From NCBI GenBank assembly GCA_046541515.1, contig JBKHDD010000004.1, positions 17,833 to 81,832 on the forward strand: a stretch of 64,000 nucleotides of DNA. The letters are read 5' to 3'. Shown piece after piece: positions 24,508 to 32,599 of the stretch (position 1 is the first letter of the stretch; each line of letters begins with the position of its first letter). A program made the translations under genes and the position numbers. This DNA is from CAYFVR01 sp046541515. GTDB taxonomy: Bacteria; Desulfobacterota; Desulfobacteria; Desulfobacterales; Desulfococcaceae. The notes under the pieces were generated by a model. It was given only the letters and a program-made list of their open reading frames with translations, searched no databases and had not been told where the DNA came from.

Positions 24508-25827
24508 GTGACGGAATCTGCTTTTGAATCGTTTGATCCCCCGGAACCGACCACGCCCCGGGCGTTGGCGGAATTGCAACTTGCGGGGCTGCGCTGGACC
24601 GCGGCCCATGCCGTTGCCGGCTCTCCGGCCTATCGGGCCAAGTTCGAGTCGGCGGGGATTCGGGCCGAAAATATTCGATCCTTGGAAGACCTTCGTCGTT
24701 TGCCCTTCACCACGGCGGACGATCTGCGGGCGGACTATCCCTTTCCGCTTCGCGCCGTTCCCTTCGAGCGGATTGTTCGGATCCATTCCAGCAGCGGGAC
24801 CACCGGAAAGCGGAAGAATTTGTGTTACACCCGCAAGGACGTGGCGGACTGGACCCGGTTTTTCGCCCGGGCCCTCGCCATGGCGGGAGTGACGCCGGCG
24901 GATCGGGTGCAGATCGCGGTGGGTTACGGCGTGTGGACCGCCGGAGCGGGTTTTCAGGCCGCCTGCGAGGCCCTTGGAGCCATGGCGCTTCCGGTGGGGC
25001 CGGGAAACGTGGACCTGCAGTGCCAGTTTCTGGAGGATCTCGGCGCGACCGTTCTTTGCTGCACCGCCTCCATGGGGCTGCTGATGGCGGAGGAGGTGCG
25101 TCGGCGCGGCCTTGGGGACCGCATTTCGCTGAAGAAGGTGATTTATGGCTCCGAGCGATCCTCGGTTTCCATGCGTCGAAAAATTTCGGAGTTGCTGGGC
25201 GGGGCGGAGCTGTTCGATATCACGGGGTTAACGGAACTCTACGGCCCGGGAACCGGGATCGAGTGCCCCGAGCATGATTGCATTCACTTCTGGGGCGATT
25301 ACTATATCCTTGAGATCGTCGATCCCGATACGCTGCAACCGGTTCCCGACGGGGAATGGGGGGAAATGGTGGCGACCACCCTCCGCAAGGAAGCCGCCCC
25401 GCTCATCCGCTACCGGACCCGCGACATCACCCGGATCATCCCCGGTCCCTGCTCCTGCGGCAGCATCATGCCCCGACATTCCCGCATCATGGGCCGCACC
25501 GACGACATGTTCAAATTTCGGGCGGTCAACGTCTACCCGTCCAGCATCGATTCCGCGCTGTCGGAAATCGAAGGGATCGGGTCCGAGTATCAGATTCATC
25601 TCTCTCGGGACGCCTCGGAGCGCGGCGTCATGCGTCTGGTGGTGGAGATGGGGGAGGGGGCGCCGCCGGAATGGGCGGAGCGCCTGGCCGCCGAAGTGAC
25701 CCGGAAAATCAAGAAGCGGATATTGGTTACCCCGACCGTCGAACTGGTCCCATACGGAACCCTGCCGCGCTCGGAACGGAAAAGCCAACGGGTATTTGAT
25801 AATCGGATTCAGGATTCCATTTTGTAA
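24508..25827 (+). CDS. PaaK-type phenylacetate-CoA ligase family protein
   Basis: AMP-forming aryl-CoA ligase, about 439 aa. The ATP-binding loop HSSSGTTGKRKN, then GYGVWTAGAGFQAACEALGA, the DITGLTELYGPG block and the C-terminal RTDDMFKFRAVNVYPSSID are those of PaaK. The aryl substrate cannot be read off; the family includes ligases for phenylacetate and indoleacetate-type acids made during amino-acid fermentation. GTG 24508 is chosen because homology starts there; an in-frame ATG lies ten codons upstream at 24478. A putative M24 peptidase follows 86 bp later. Confidence 0.88.
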   Translation: MTESAFESFDPPEPTTPRALAELQLAGLRWTAAHAVAGSPAYRAKFESAGIRAENIRSLEDLRRLPFTTADDLRADYPFPLRAVPFERIVRIHSSSGTTGKRKNLCYTRKDVADWTRFFARALAMAGVTPADRVQIAVGYGVWTAGAGFQAACEALGAMALPVGPGNVDLQCQFLEDLGATVLCCTASMGLLMAEEVRRRGLGDRISLKKVIYGSERSSVSMRRKISELLGGAELFDITGLTELYGPGTGIECPEHDCIHFWGDYYILEIVDPDTLQPVPDGEWGEMVATTLRKEAAPLIRYRTRDITRIIPGPCSCGSIMPRHSRIMGRTDDMFKFRAVNVYPSSIDSALSEIEGIGSEYQIHLSRDASERGVMRLVVEMGEGAPPEWAERLAAEVTRKIKKRILVTPTVELVPYGTLPRSERKSQRVFDNRIQDSIL

Positions 25828-25913
25828 AAGTAGTTTTCTCTCGTTATTATGCCGGCGAGTCCGCAAGCCGGCCTCGTTTCTTCCCACGATGCGCCAACTG
25901 GAAATTTGGTTTT

Positions 25914-27212
25914 ATGCGATATGTCCCCCTGGAAGCGAAGGTGTTCGCCCGGCATCGAGCCCGCTTTCGCGAGCGGATGAAGCCCCGTTCGATGGCGGTG
26001 TTCAACGCCAACGACGTGATGCCCACCAGCGCCGACGGAACCCATCCCTTCGTTCAGCAGACCGATCTGTTTTATCTCAGCGGCATCGATCAGGAGGAAA
26101 CGATCCTGGTTCTTTTCCCCGACTCGCCCGAAGAAAAATACCGGGAGGTGCTGTTCGTCCGGGAAACCAACGAAAACATCGCCATCTGGGAGGGGCGCAG
26201 GCACACCCAAGAGACGGCAAGGGGGCTGTCGGGCATCGAGACGGTTCGATGGACCTCCGATTTCGATTCGGTGTTCGCCATGCTGGCGGTCGAAGCCGAG
26301 ACCCTTTACCTGAACGCCAACGAACATCTCCGCGCCGACCGGACGGTGGAAAACCGGGATGACCGCTTTATTCGCTGGTGCCGGCGGCGTTTTCCCCTTC
26401 ATAACTACGCGCGTTCCGCGCCGCTGTTAAACGACCTGCGAGCGGTCAAGGACGCCGAGGAAATCGCGGTCATTCGCCGGGCGGCGGAGATCACCCGGAA
26501 GGCTTTCGACCGGGTCTTGGGCTTCATCCGGCCCGGGGTTCGAGAGTATGAAATCGAGGCGGAACTCTGGCACGAGTTTGTCCGAAACGGGTCTCGCGGT
26601 CCGGCCTACGCGCCCATTGTGGCCTCCGGCGAGGACACCTGCGTGCTGCATTACATCAAGAACGACAAGGTCTGCCGGGACGGGGATCTGGTTTTGATGG
26701 ATTTTGGGGCGGAATACGGCGGATACGCCTCCGACCTCACCCGGACGGTCCCGGTGAACGGTCGGTTTACGCCTCGGCAACGAGCGGTGTACGAGGCGGT
26801 CCTCCGGGTGCAGCGGCGCGCCATCGACATGCTTCGCCCGGGAGCGCGGCTCCCGGATTATCAAAAGTCGGTTGGCGGTTTTGTGGAGGAGGAGCTGATC
26901 GAACTCGGCCTTTTGAAGGCCGAGGAAGTCCGGGATCAGGACCCCGAAAAGCCGCTTTACCGAAAATTTTTCATGCACGGAACTTCCCACCACATGGGTT
27001 TGGACGTGCACGATTACGGAAGCCGACATCGCCCTCTGGAAGCGGGCATGGTCTTGACCTGCGAACCGGGCATTTACATCCGCGAAGAGGGCATCGGGGT
27101 TCGCATCGAAACCGACGTCCTGGTTACCGACTGCGACCCCGTGGATCTGATGGAAGCGGCGCCGGTGACGGTGGAGGAGATCGAAGAGAGGATGGGGGAC
27201 AATCGAGGCTAA
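25914..27212 (+). CDS. pepP: Xaa-Pro aminopeptidase (M24 family)
   Basis: 432-aa metallopeptidase of the PepP group, which releases N-terminal residues ahead of proline. The N-terminal creatinase-like domain carries TDLFYLSGIDQEETILVLFP. The five metal ligands are present: Asp263 and Asp274 (MDFGAEYGGYASDLTRT), His359 (HGTSHHMGLDVHD), Glu384 (CEPGIYI) and Glu399 (VRIETD). Length is typical and a terminator follows at 27223-27253. Confidence 0.92.
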   Translation: MRYVPLEAKVFARHRARFRERMKPRSMAVFNANDVMPTSADGTHPFVQQTDLFYLSGIDQEETILVLFPDSPEEKYREVLFVRETNENIAIWEGRRHTQETARGLSGIETVRWTSDFDSVFAMLAVEAETLYLNANEHLRADRTVENRDDRFIRWCRRRFPLHNYARSAPLLNDLRAVKDAEEIAVIRRAAEITRKAFDRVLGFIRPGVREYEIEAELWHEFVRNGSRGPAYAPIVASGEDTCVLHYIKNDKVCRDGDLVLMDFGAEYGGYASDLTRTVPVNGRFTPRQRAVYEAVLRVQRRAIDMLRPGARLPDYQKSVGGFVEEELIELGLLKAEEVRDQDPEKPLYRKFFMHGTSHHMGLDVHDYGSRHRPLEAGMVLTCEPGIYIREEGIGVRIETDVLVTDCDPVDLMEAAPVTVEEIEERMGDNRG

Positions 27213-27222
27213 CTTTTTCGGG

Positions 27223-27253
27223 AAAAGCCGATGGGTTGCGGGACGGCTTTTTT
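27223..27253 (+). terminator. Intrinsic terminator after pepP
   Basis: AAAAGCCG ... CGGCTTTT stem with a 13-base loop and a following T-run. Confidence 0.7.
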
Positions 27254-27275
27254 ATCGAGTTTTCTGGAGGGTCAA

Positions 27276-28127
27276 ATGAAACTATTTTCTCGAAATTTTT
27301 CCTTTTTGTTTGTTTTTATCGCCTTTTTGGGAGGCTTAGGCTCTTTTGGCCCGGCGTTGGCTTTGACCCTGCCTGCAGGAGAACTCCTTCTCGCCGAATT
27401 TCGCGTGTCCAATGGCGGTGAAAGTGTTTCACTTGCCGAATGGAATTGGGCCGAGCCATGGTTGAGTCCGAATCTTGATAAAAACATTTTCGCGTTGTCT
27501 CAAGTCAATGAAGTTGTCGACAAAGACGCCGAGAAAGACAGCCCCAATTTTGACTCCGAAGTTCTTGAGACTGCCGGATTTGCTTCGGCGAATATTTCAC
27601 CCGATACATTTATCGCTTCAAGCAAAATTGAAGGTTATGCCTCGGATGTGAAGGTTCTTTATTCAGAATTTAGAATGTTCAATGTTTTCGAGGCGTCTCC
27701 CAGTCCAGATGAGATCGAATATGCCTTTTCCTTTTTGTATAGTTGGCTTTTTAAGGACAGTGGCGATGGGATGTCGGAGGTTGAAATCGCCGCAGAGGTT
27801 TCCATCGAATCTCTTTTTGATCCGTTGGATTCTTTTTCTTTTGGCATTTCCAATTTGAGGGGGAAGGACGACAAAAATTTTTCGTCAGGTCAGGTTTCTT
27901 CCAGGTTTTCGCTGTCCCCTGGCGTACCCTATGTTTTTAGCGTCTGGGGGGCGACTCAATGGAGTGGCAACGGCATTTTGGATCCTTTGCCCCTTCCCGA
28001 GACGCCTGACCTAAACCTGCCCGAGGAGAATGTCCCGGTTCCGGAGCCAGGCGCCTTTTTCCTCCTTTTCCTCGGTTTCATGGTTTTTGTTCTTTGGTCC
28101 AGTCGTTCAACGGGGAAGGTGAACTGA
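27276..28127 (+). CDS. PEP-CTERM sorting domain protein
   Basis: 283-aa secreted protein. A signal peptide (about residues 1-30) is followed by an acidic beta-rich body. The C-terminus has the exosortase sorting tag: VPVPEPG, a hydrophobic helix (AFFLLFLGFMVFVLW) and the basic tail SSRSTGKVN. This implies an exosortase (EpsH-like) elsewhere in the genome and a cell-surface or exopolysaccharide role. ATG 27276 has GGAGG upstream. Base composition is markedly more AT-rich than its neighbours (many TTT, GAA and AAT codons), suggesting transfer or relaxed selection. The body matches no family I recognise. Confidence 0.82.
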   Translation: MKLFSRNFSFLFVFIAFLGGLGSFGPALALTLPAGELLLAEFRVSNGGESVSLAEWNWAEPWLSPNLDKNIFALSQVNEVVDKDAEKDSPNFDSEVLETAGFASANISPDTFIASSKIEGYASDVKVLYSEFRMFNVFEASPSPDEIEYAFSFLYSWLFKDSGDGMSEVEIAAEVSIESLFDPLDSFSFGISNLRGKDDKNFSSGQVSSRFSLSPGVPYVFSVWGATQWSGNGILDPLPLPETPDLNLPEENVPVPEPGAFFLLFLGFMVFVLWSSRSTGKVN

Positions 28128-28152
28128 ATAATCCGACGAGGGTCGAATTTTC

Positions 28153-28182
28153 TTGACAAAAAGCTTGCCTTTCCTCTATAAT
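28153..28182 (+). promoter_or_regulatory. Consensus sigma-70 promoter upstream of the PxxKW gene
   Basis: Exact TTGACA (28153-28158) and exact TATAAT (28177-28182) with an 18-bp spacer, in an AT-rich stretch. The strongest promoter seen in the window. Confidence 0.85.
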
Positions 28183-28205
28183 TTGCTCCTGTTCGAATTA
28201 AGGAT

Positions 28206-28236
28206 AAAAGCCGGCGGCTTTGCCTCCCGGCTTTTT
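28206..28236 (+). terminator. Leader hairpin with U-tract between promoter and PxxKW gene
   Basis: AAAAGCCGG ... CCGGCTTTT with a 12-base loop and a further T. It begins about 17 nt after the expected transcription start and ends 30 bp before the gene, so it could be an attenuator, or the end of a very short RNA, rather than a gene-end terminator. Confidence 0.6.
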
Positions 28237-28265
28237 GCAATTTAAATGACGAGGAGATGGAGCGT

Positions 28266-28547
28266 ATGATCTGCACAACCGTCCGCAATGGCGTGGAATG
28301 TACTTTCATGAAAAAACAGGGCTGCGGGTTCCGCGGGGGGAGCTGTCACCCCATCGTGGAGCAATGCAACGGCTGCAACCGGGTGGTGTCCCACAACGCC
28401 GCGTCCTACTGCGGCTCCGCGCCGGAACCGGCGTTGAAATGGCGAAACGGAGTTTGCAATCTGGCCACCCACGTCAAAGCCGACGCCGCCAAGCAGCAGG
28501 CCAAGATCAACCCGATCAAGGCCTCCAAACGGGCACGCGGAAAATAA
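28266..28547 (+). CDS. PxxKW family cysteine-rich protein
   Basis: 93-aa Cys-rich protein with PALKW near residue 58, the hallmark of the PxxKW family known from Desulfobacterota. Cysteines: CTT, CTF, GCGF, SCHP, QCNGCN, YCG, CNL; several pair as metal- or Fe-S-type sites. Function is unknown. The C-terminus is Lys-rich. I chose ATG 28266 over 28257, because GAGGAG ends directly at 28257 and so leaves no room for a ribosome there. Strong consensus promoter with a leader hairpin upstream and a clean terminator after, so it stands as its own transcription unit. Confidence 0.85.
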   Translation: MICTTVRNGVECTFMKKQGCGFRGGSCHPIVEQCNGCNRVVSHNAASYCGSAPEPALKWRNGVCNLATHVKADAAKQQAKINPIKASKRARGK

Positions 28548-28575
28548 CGTTCGCCAAAAAATGCGTTGTTTTTTG

Positions 28576-28601
28576 AACCCCACCTTCGGGTGGGGTTTTT
28601 T
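28576..28601 (+). terminator. Intrinsic terminator after PxxKW gene
   Basis: AACCCCACC, loop TTCG, GGTGGGGTT, then a T-run. Confidence 0.88.
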
Positions 28602-28699
28602 CGTCCAGGGCGCCCCGAACATTTCCTCTTGAAATTTTCATTTGAAACCATTACAAAAACCGCTCATTCGACACCTTTGCTTCAAGGAACCGAACCACC

Positions 28700-30037
28700 A
28701 TGAGCGTGAATCCTCTTGCCCAGGAACTCAATGCGGTCATCAAAAGGGGCAATCCCTATTTGATGCAGATGTTTTCCAAGACGGGCCGTCGCCTTTTTTT
28801 CCCGAAAGGGATTCTTACCCAGAGCGCCGAGGCGAAACAGAAAGCCGAACCCGCCTTTAACGCCACCATCGGCATCGCAACCGAAGACGCCAAGACCATG
28901 TATCTCCCGTCGGTGATGTCGCTGTTGAATCCCGACAAGGTCGGACCCGCCGAGGCGTTGACTTATGCCTCCTCCTTCGGCGTCCCCGAACTTCGGGAAG
29001 TCTGGAAGTCCGCCCTCTTTCGGAAGAACCCCTCTCTGGAGGGGAAACAGGTCAGCCTTCCGGTGGTGACCAGCGGCATCACCCATGGGATCAGCGTGTT
29101 CGCCGATCTGTTTCTCGATCCCGACGACGTGGTGATTTTCCCGGACAAGATGTGGGGAAACAATCGGATGGTGATGTCGGTCCGCGGCGACGCCTGCATC
29201 AGTCAATACAAGATGTTTACCGAATCCGGCGGCTTCAATCTGGAGGCCTTCGAGGAACGGGTTTGGCGGGAGGCCGACAACAACTACAAGGTGGTTGTCT
29301 TCCTGAATTTTCCCAACAACCCCACGGGATACACCATTACGGAGGAGGAAGGGGACCGGATCGCGGACATCCTTTCCGCCGTCGCGGAGAGCGGCACCAA
29401 CATCATCGCGGTGACCGACGACGCCTATTTCGGGCTTCGATACGAGGAGGCGGCCCTGCGAGAATCCCTCTTCGCCCGCTTTTGCAATCGTCATCCCCGG
29501 CTTTTGGCGGTCAAGCTGGACGGCGCCACCAAAGAAATGTTCGTCTGGGGACTGCGGGTGGGGTTCATCACCTACGGCACCTGCATCTTGGACGGAGAAT
29601 ACGGGCCGTTTTACGACGCGCTGGAACGCAAGACCGCCGGCAATATTCGAGGCACGGTTTCCAACGCCAGCCACCTCAGCCAGACGCTGGTGCTGAAGAC
29701 GCTGCGTTCGCCCCAATTTGTGGAAGAGCGCAACCAGAAGGTCTCGTTGCTCAAGGAGCGAGCCAACCGGGTCAAGGAGGTGGTGAAACGTGCGGAATAT
29801 GCGGATTCCTGGGAAATGTATCCCTTTAATTCCGGCTATTTCATGTGTCTCCGGCTGAAAACCGTGGAGGCCGAGCCGTTGCGGACCCATTTGCTGGAAA
29901 AATACGGAGTGGGCCTCGTCGCCACCGACACCTACGACATTCGCATCGCCTTTTCCTCGGTGGATGCCCCGCATATCGACGAACTGTTCCGCCGGATTCA
30001 CCAGGGCGTCGCCGATCTGGAAGCGGGCAGGGGATAA
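28700..30037 (+). CDS. Fold-type I PLP aminotransferase
   Basis: 445-aa class I/II-type aminotransferase. The PLP-binding features are visible: NFPNNPTG (203-210), Asp/Tyr in VTDDAYFG (about 238-245) and the Schiff-base Lys278 in DGATKEMFVWG. The large N-terminal part (FNATIGIATEDAKTMYLPSV) is typical of a distinct subgroup seen in sulphate reducers. Substrate unknown; amino acids are likely. A ClC channel gene starts 37 bp after it, possibly in the same transcript. Confidence 0.88.
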   Translation: MSVNPLAQELNAVIKRGNPYLMQMFSKTGRRLFFPKGILTQSAEAKQKAEPAFNATIGIATEDAKTMYLPSVMSLLNPDKVGPAEALTYASSFGVPELREVWKSALFRKNPSLEGKQVSLPVVTSGITHGISVFADLFLDPDDVVIFPDKMWGNNRMVMSVRGDACISQYKMFTESGGFNLEAFEERVWREADNNYKVVVFLNFPNNPTGYTITEEEGDRIADILSAVAESGTNIIAVTDDAYFGLRYEEAALRESLFARFCNRHPRLLAVKLDGATKEMFVWGLRVGFITYGTCILDGEYGPFYDALERKTAGNIRGTVSNASHLSQTLVLKTLRSPQFVEERNQKVSLLKERANRVKEVVKRAEYADSWEMYPFNSGYFMCLRLKTVEAEPLRTHLLEKYGVGLVATDTYDIRIAFSSVDAPHIDELFRRIHQGVADLEAGRG

Positions 30038-30074
30038 ACCCGGCCGGGCCTCCGGCCCCAGCGGTTTCCAGCGC

Positions 30075-31892
30075 ATGCCGAAACTGAACATCAAGCCCTC
30101 GCCGACCACCAAGCTGGCCTACGCCGGAAAATGGACCCTGTATTTCGTGCTGATCGGACTGATCGCCGGAATCGGGTCCATCGTCTTCCATTATCTGTGC
30201 GGCCTGGGGGTTCACTATTTCATGGACCTGATCGCCGGCTACCGGCCGCCTTCTCCCGCCGGCGAGCACCATCTCCTCCACCCCACCGATCGCCCCTTTA
30301 ACCGCTGGCTCTTGCTTTTTCTTCCGGCTTTTGGCGGTCTGATCAGCGGCTGGCTGGTCTATACCTTCGCCCCCGAAGCCGAGGGGCACGGCACCGACGC
30401 CGCCATTGACGCGTACCACCACAAAGGCGGTTTCATCCGAGGCCGGGTTCCGATCATCAAAACCATCGCCTCCGCGGTGACGCTCACCACGGGCGGTTCG
30501 GGCGGTCGGGAAGGCCCCATCGCCCAGATCGGGGCGGGGTTCGGCTCCTTCCTGGCCACCAGGCTCAAGCTTTCGGACCGGGAACGGCGCATCATGATGG
30601 CGGCCGGGATTGGCGCCGGCGTGGGCAGCATCTTTCGCGCGCCCCTGGCCGGCGCCCTTTTCGCGGCCGAGGTGCTGTACCGCGATCCCGAGTTTGAATC
30701 CGAAGTGATCATTCCCGCGGGAATCTCCTCCGTGGTGGCCTATTGCGTGTTCTGCCTGGTGTTTGGCTGGGGCTCCCTCTTCGAAGCGCCGGATTTCAAA
30801 TTCACCAATCCCATGGAGCTGGGTCCCTACCTGGTGCTGGCCCTGGTGCTGGTGGCCACCGGCGTCTTTTACGTCAAGGCCTTTTACGGGATTACGACGC
30901 TCTTCCGCCGACTGCCGATGCCCAATCACCTCAAACCGGTGCTGGGCGGACTTTGCACGGGAGGCGTCGGCTTTTTTCTGCCCTACACCTTGGCTTTTGG
31001 CTACGGGTACGTGCAGCAGGCCCTGGACCCGGCGACCCTGGCGGGAGAGATCACCATCGGCTTTCTGCTTTCCCTGGCCGTCGGGAAGGTGCTGACCACC
31101 TCCTTTTCCATCGGCTCGGGCGGATCGGGCGGGGTGTTCGGCCCTTCCGTGGTCATCGGCGGGGCAATGGGCGGCGTGGTGGGCAAGATTTTTCACGCCC
31201 TGATGCCCGGCGTGGTGGCCGATCCCTGCGCCTTCGTCATCGTCGGCATGGCCGGTTTTTTTACCGCCGTGTCCAACACGCCGATCTCCACCATTATTTT
31301 CGTCAGCGAGATGACCAACTCCTACCAGTTGCTTATGCCCAGTCTGCTGGTCTGCTCGGTGGCCTACCTGGCGGCCCAGCGATGGACCATTTACGAATGC
31401 CAGGTGAAAAACCGGATCGAATCCCCGGCCCATGCCGGAGAGTTTTTCGTGGACGTGCTCCAAACCATCCGAGTGAAGGACCTGATGCACCTGGTGCAGA
31501 AGGTCAACCTGATCCGCCAGGACATGTCCTTCCGGGAATTCAAACGGTATTTCGCGGAAACCAAGCAGCATTATTTTCCGGTGATGAATGAGGAAAAACG
31601 ACTCTCCGGGATTTTTTCCAGCACGGACATCCGGAGCGTGCTGTTTACCGAGGGGCTGGAGCATCTCATCCTCATGAAGGACCTGGCCACCACCGACCTG
31701 ATCGTCGCCACGCCCATGGAAGACCTCAATTCGGTGATGCGGAAGTTCACCATAAAAAACATCGACAGCCTTCCGGTGGTTCGGGACGAGGATCACGGCG
31801 TTCTGATCGGGATGCTCAACCGGCGGGAGGTAATTCATTTTTACAACGAAAAAATCGGCGAGATGAAGGGCGGTTCGGCCTCGGCGGCCTAA
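30075..31892 (+). CDS. ClC-type chloride channel/transporter with CBS domains
   Basis: 605-aa membrane protein. ClC selectivity-filter motifs are present: GSGGREGPIAQIG (with the gating Glu in GREGP) and GSGGSGGVFGPSVVIGG, plus the C-terminal block NTPISTIIFVSEMTNSY. About ten hydrophobic segments precede two C-terminal CBS domains (from VKDLMHLVQK to EVIHFYNEK), which usually sense adenine nucleotides. The gating Glu suggests an exchanger rather than an open channel. The start at 30075 follows the aminotransferase stop by 37 bp; the ribosome site is weak. Confidence 0.9.
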   Translation: MPKLNIKPSPTTKLAYAGKWTLYFVLIGLIAGIGSIVFHYLCGLGVHYFMDLIAGYRPPSPAGEHHLLHPTDRPFNRWLLLFLPAFGGLISGWLVYTFAPEAEGHGTDAAIDAYHHKGGFIRGRVPIIKTIASAVTLTTGGSGGREGPIAQIGAGFGSFLATRLKLSDRERRIMMAAGIGAGVGSIFRAPLAGALFAAEVLYRDPEFESEVIIPAGISSVVAYCVFCLVFGWGSLFEAPDFKFTNPMELGPYLVLALVLVATGVFYVKAFYGITTLFRRLPMPNHLKPVLGGLCTGGVGFFLPYTLAFGYGYVQQALDPATLAGEITIGFLLSLAVGKVLTTSFSIGSGGSGGVFGPSVVIGGAMGGVVGKIFHALMPGVVADPCAFVIVGMAGFFTAVSNTPISTIIFVSEMTNSYQLLMPSLLVCSVAYLAAQRWTIYECQVKNRIESPAHAGEFFVDVLQTIRVKDLMHLVQKVNLIRQDMSFREFKRYFAETKQHYFPVMNEEKRLSGIFSSTDIRSVLFTEGLEHLILMKDLATTDLIVATPMEDLNSVMRKFTIKNIDSLPVVRDEDHGVLIGMLNRREVIHFYNEKIGEMKGGSASAA

Positions 31893-31930
31893 GTCCGCGC
31901 CCGAACATGCCGCAGGGGAGGGAAGGCCGG

Positions 31931-32572
31931 ATGTTGGATCGGCATCATCGCTGGCTGTGGAACACGCTGGGAGAACGTTGCGTCCGGCGGCTGCGCCGAA
32001 ACGGATTCGACGCCCATTACGCGGAGACGCCGGAGGCCGCCGCCGAACGGTTCGAGGCGAGAACGGAAGGCCTTTCCAGCTTCGGCTTTGGCGGGTCCGC
32101 CACCACCCGGGCCCTGGGACTGCCCAAAAAACTTCAGGATGTGGGTCGAACGGTTCACGACCACTGGGCGCCCGGGGCCGGCTTGGACGACCGGGAGATT
32201 CGGCTGGCCCAAGGGCGCTGCGATTGCTTCGTTTGCGGCGCCAACGCCATATCCCTGACGGGCGAAATCGTCAACGTGGACGGCGTGGGCAATCGGAACA
32301 ACGCCATGACATTTGGCTGTCCCCATGTGGTCATTTTGGCGGGGATGAACAAGGTCGTCCACACCCTGGAGGCGGCGCTGGCCCGGGTTCGGGAAGTGGC
32401 CGCGCCCATGCGGGCCAAAAGCCTCGATTTGAAAACCCCCTGCGCCGAAACCGGCGTCTGCGTCGATTGCGACGCGCCCCAGCGCATTTGCCGGGTGACC
32501 ACCATCCTCCACCGCAAGCCCATGATGACGGAGGTTTCCGTGATTCTGGTGGGAGAGGCGCTGGGCTTCTGA
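31931..32572 (+). CDS. LUD domain (lactate-utilisation-like) protein
   Basis: 213-aa LUD/DUF162 protein. The core motif CVCGANAISLTGEIVNVDGVGNR is characteristic; a C-terminal Cys run (CAETGVCVDCDAPQRIC) adds a possible Fe-S or Zn site. LUD proteins act with LldE/LldF-type proteins in lactate oxidation or as stand-alone proteins of unknown role; no lldEF partner is nearby. ATG 31931 follows GGAAGG. Confidence 0.8.
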   Translation: MLDRHHRWLWNTLGERCVRRLRRNGFDAHYAETPEAAAERFEARTEGLSSFGFGGSATTRALGLPKKLQDVGRTVHDHWAPGAGLDDREIRLAQGRCDCFVCGANAISLTGEIVNVDGVGNRNNAMTFGCPHVVILAGMNKVVHTLEAALARVREVAAPMRAKSLDLKTPCAETGVCVDCDAPQRICRVTTILHRKPMMTEVSVILVGEALGF

Positions 32573-32599
32573 CCGCGCCGCGCCTCGCGGCTTCCCTTC

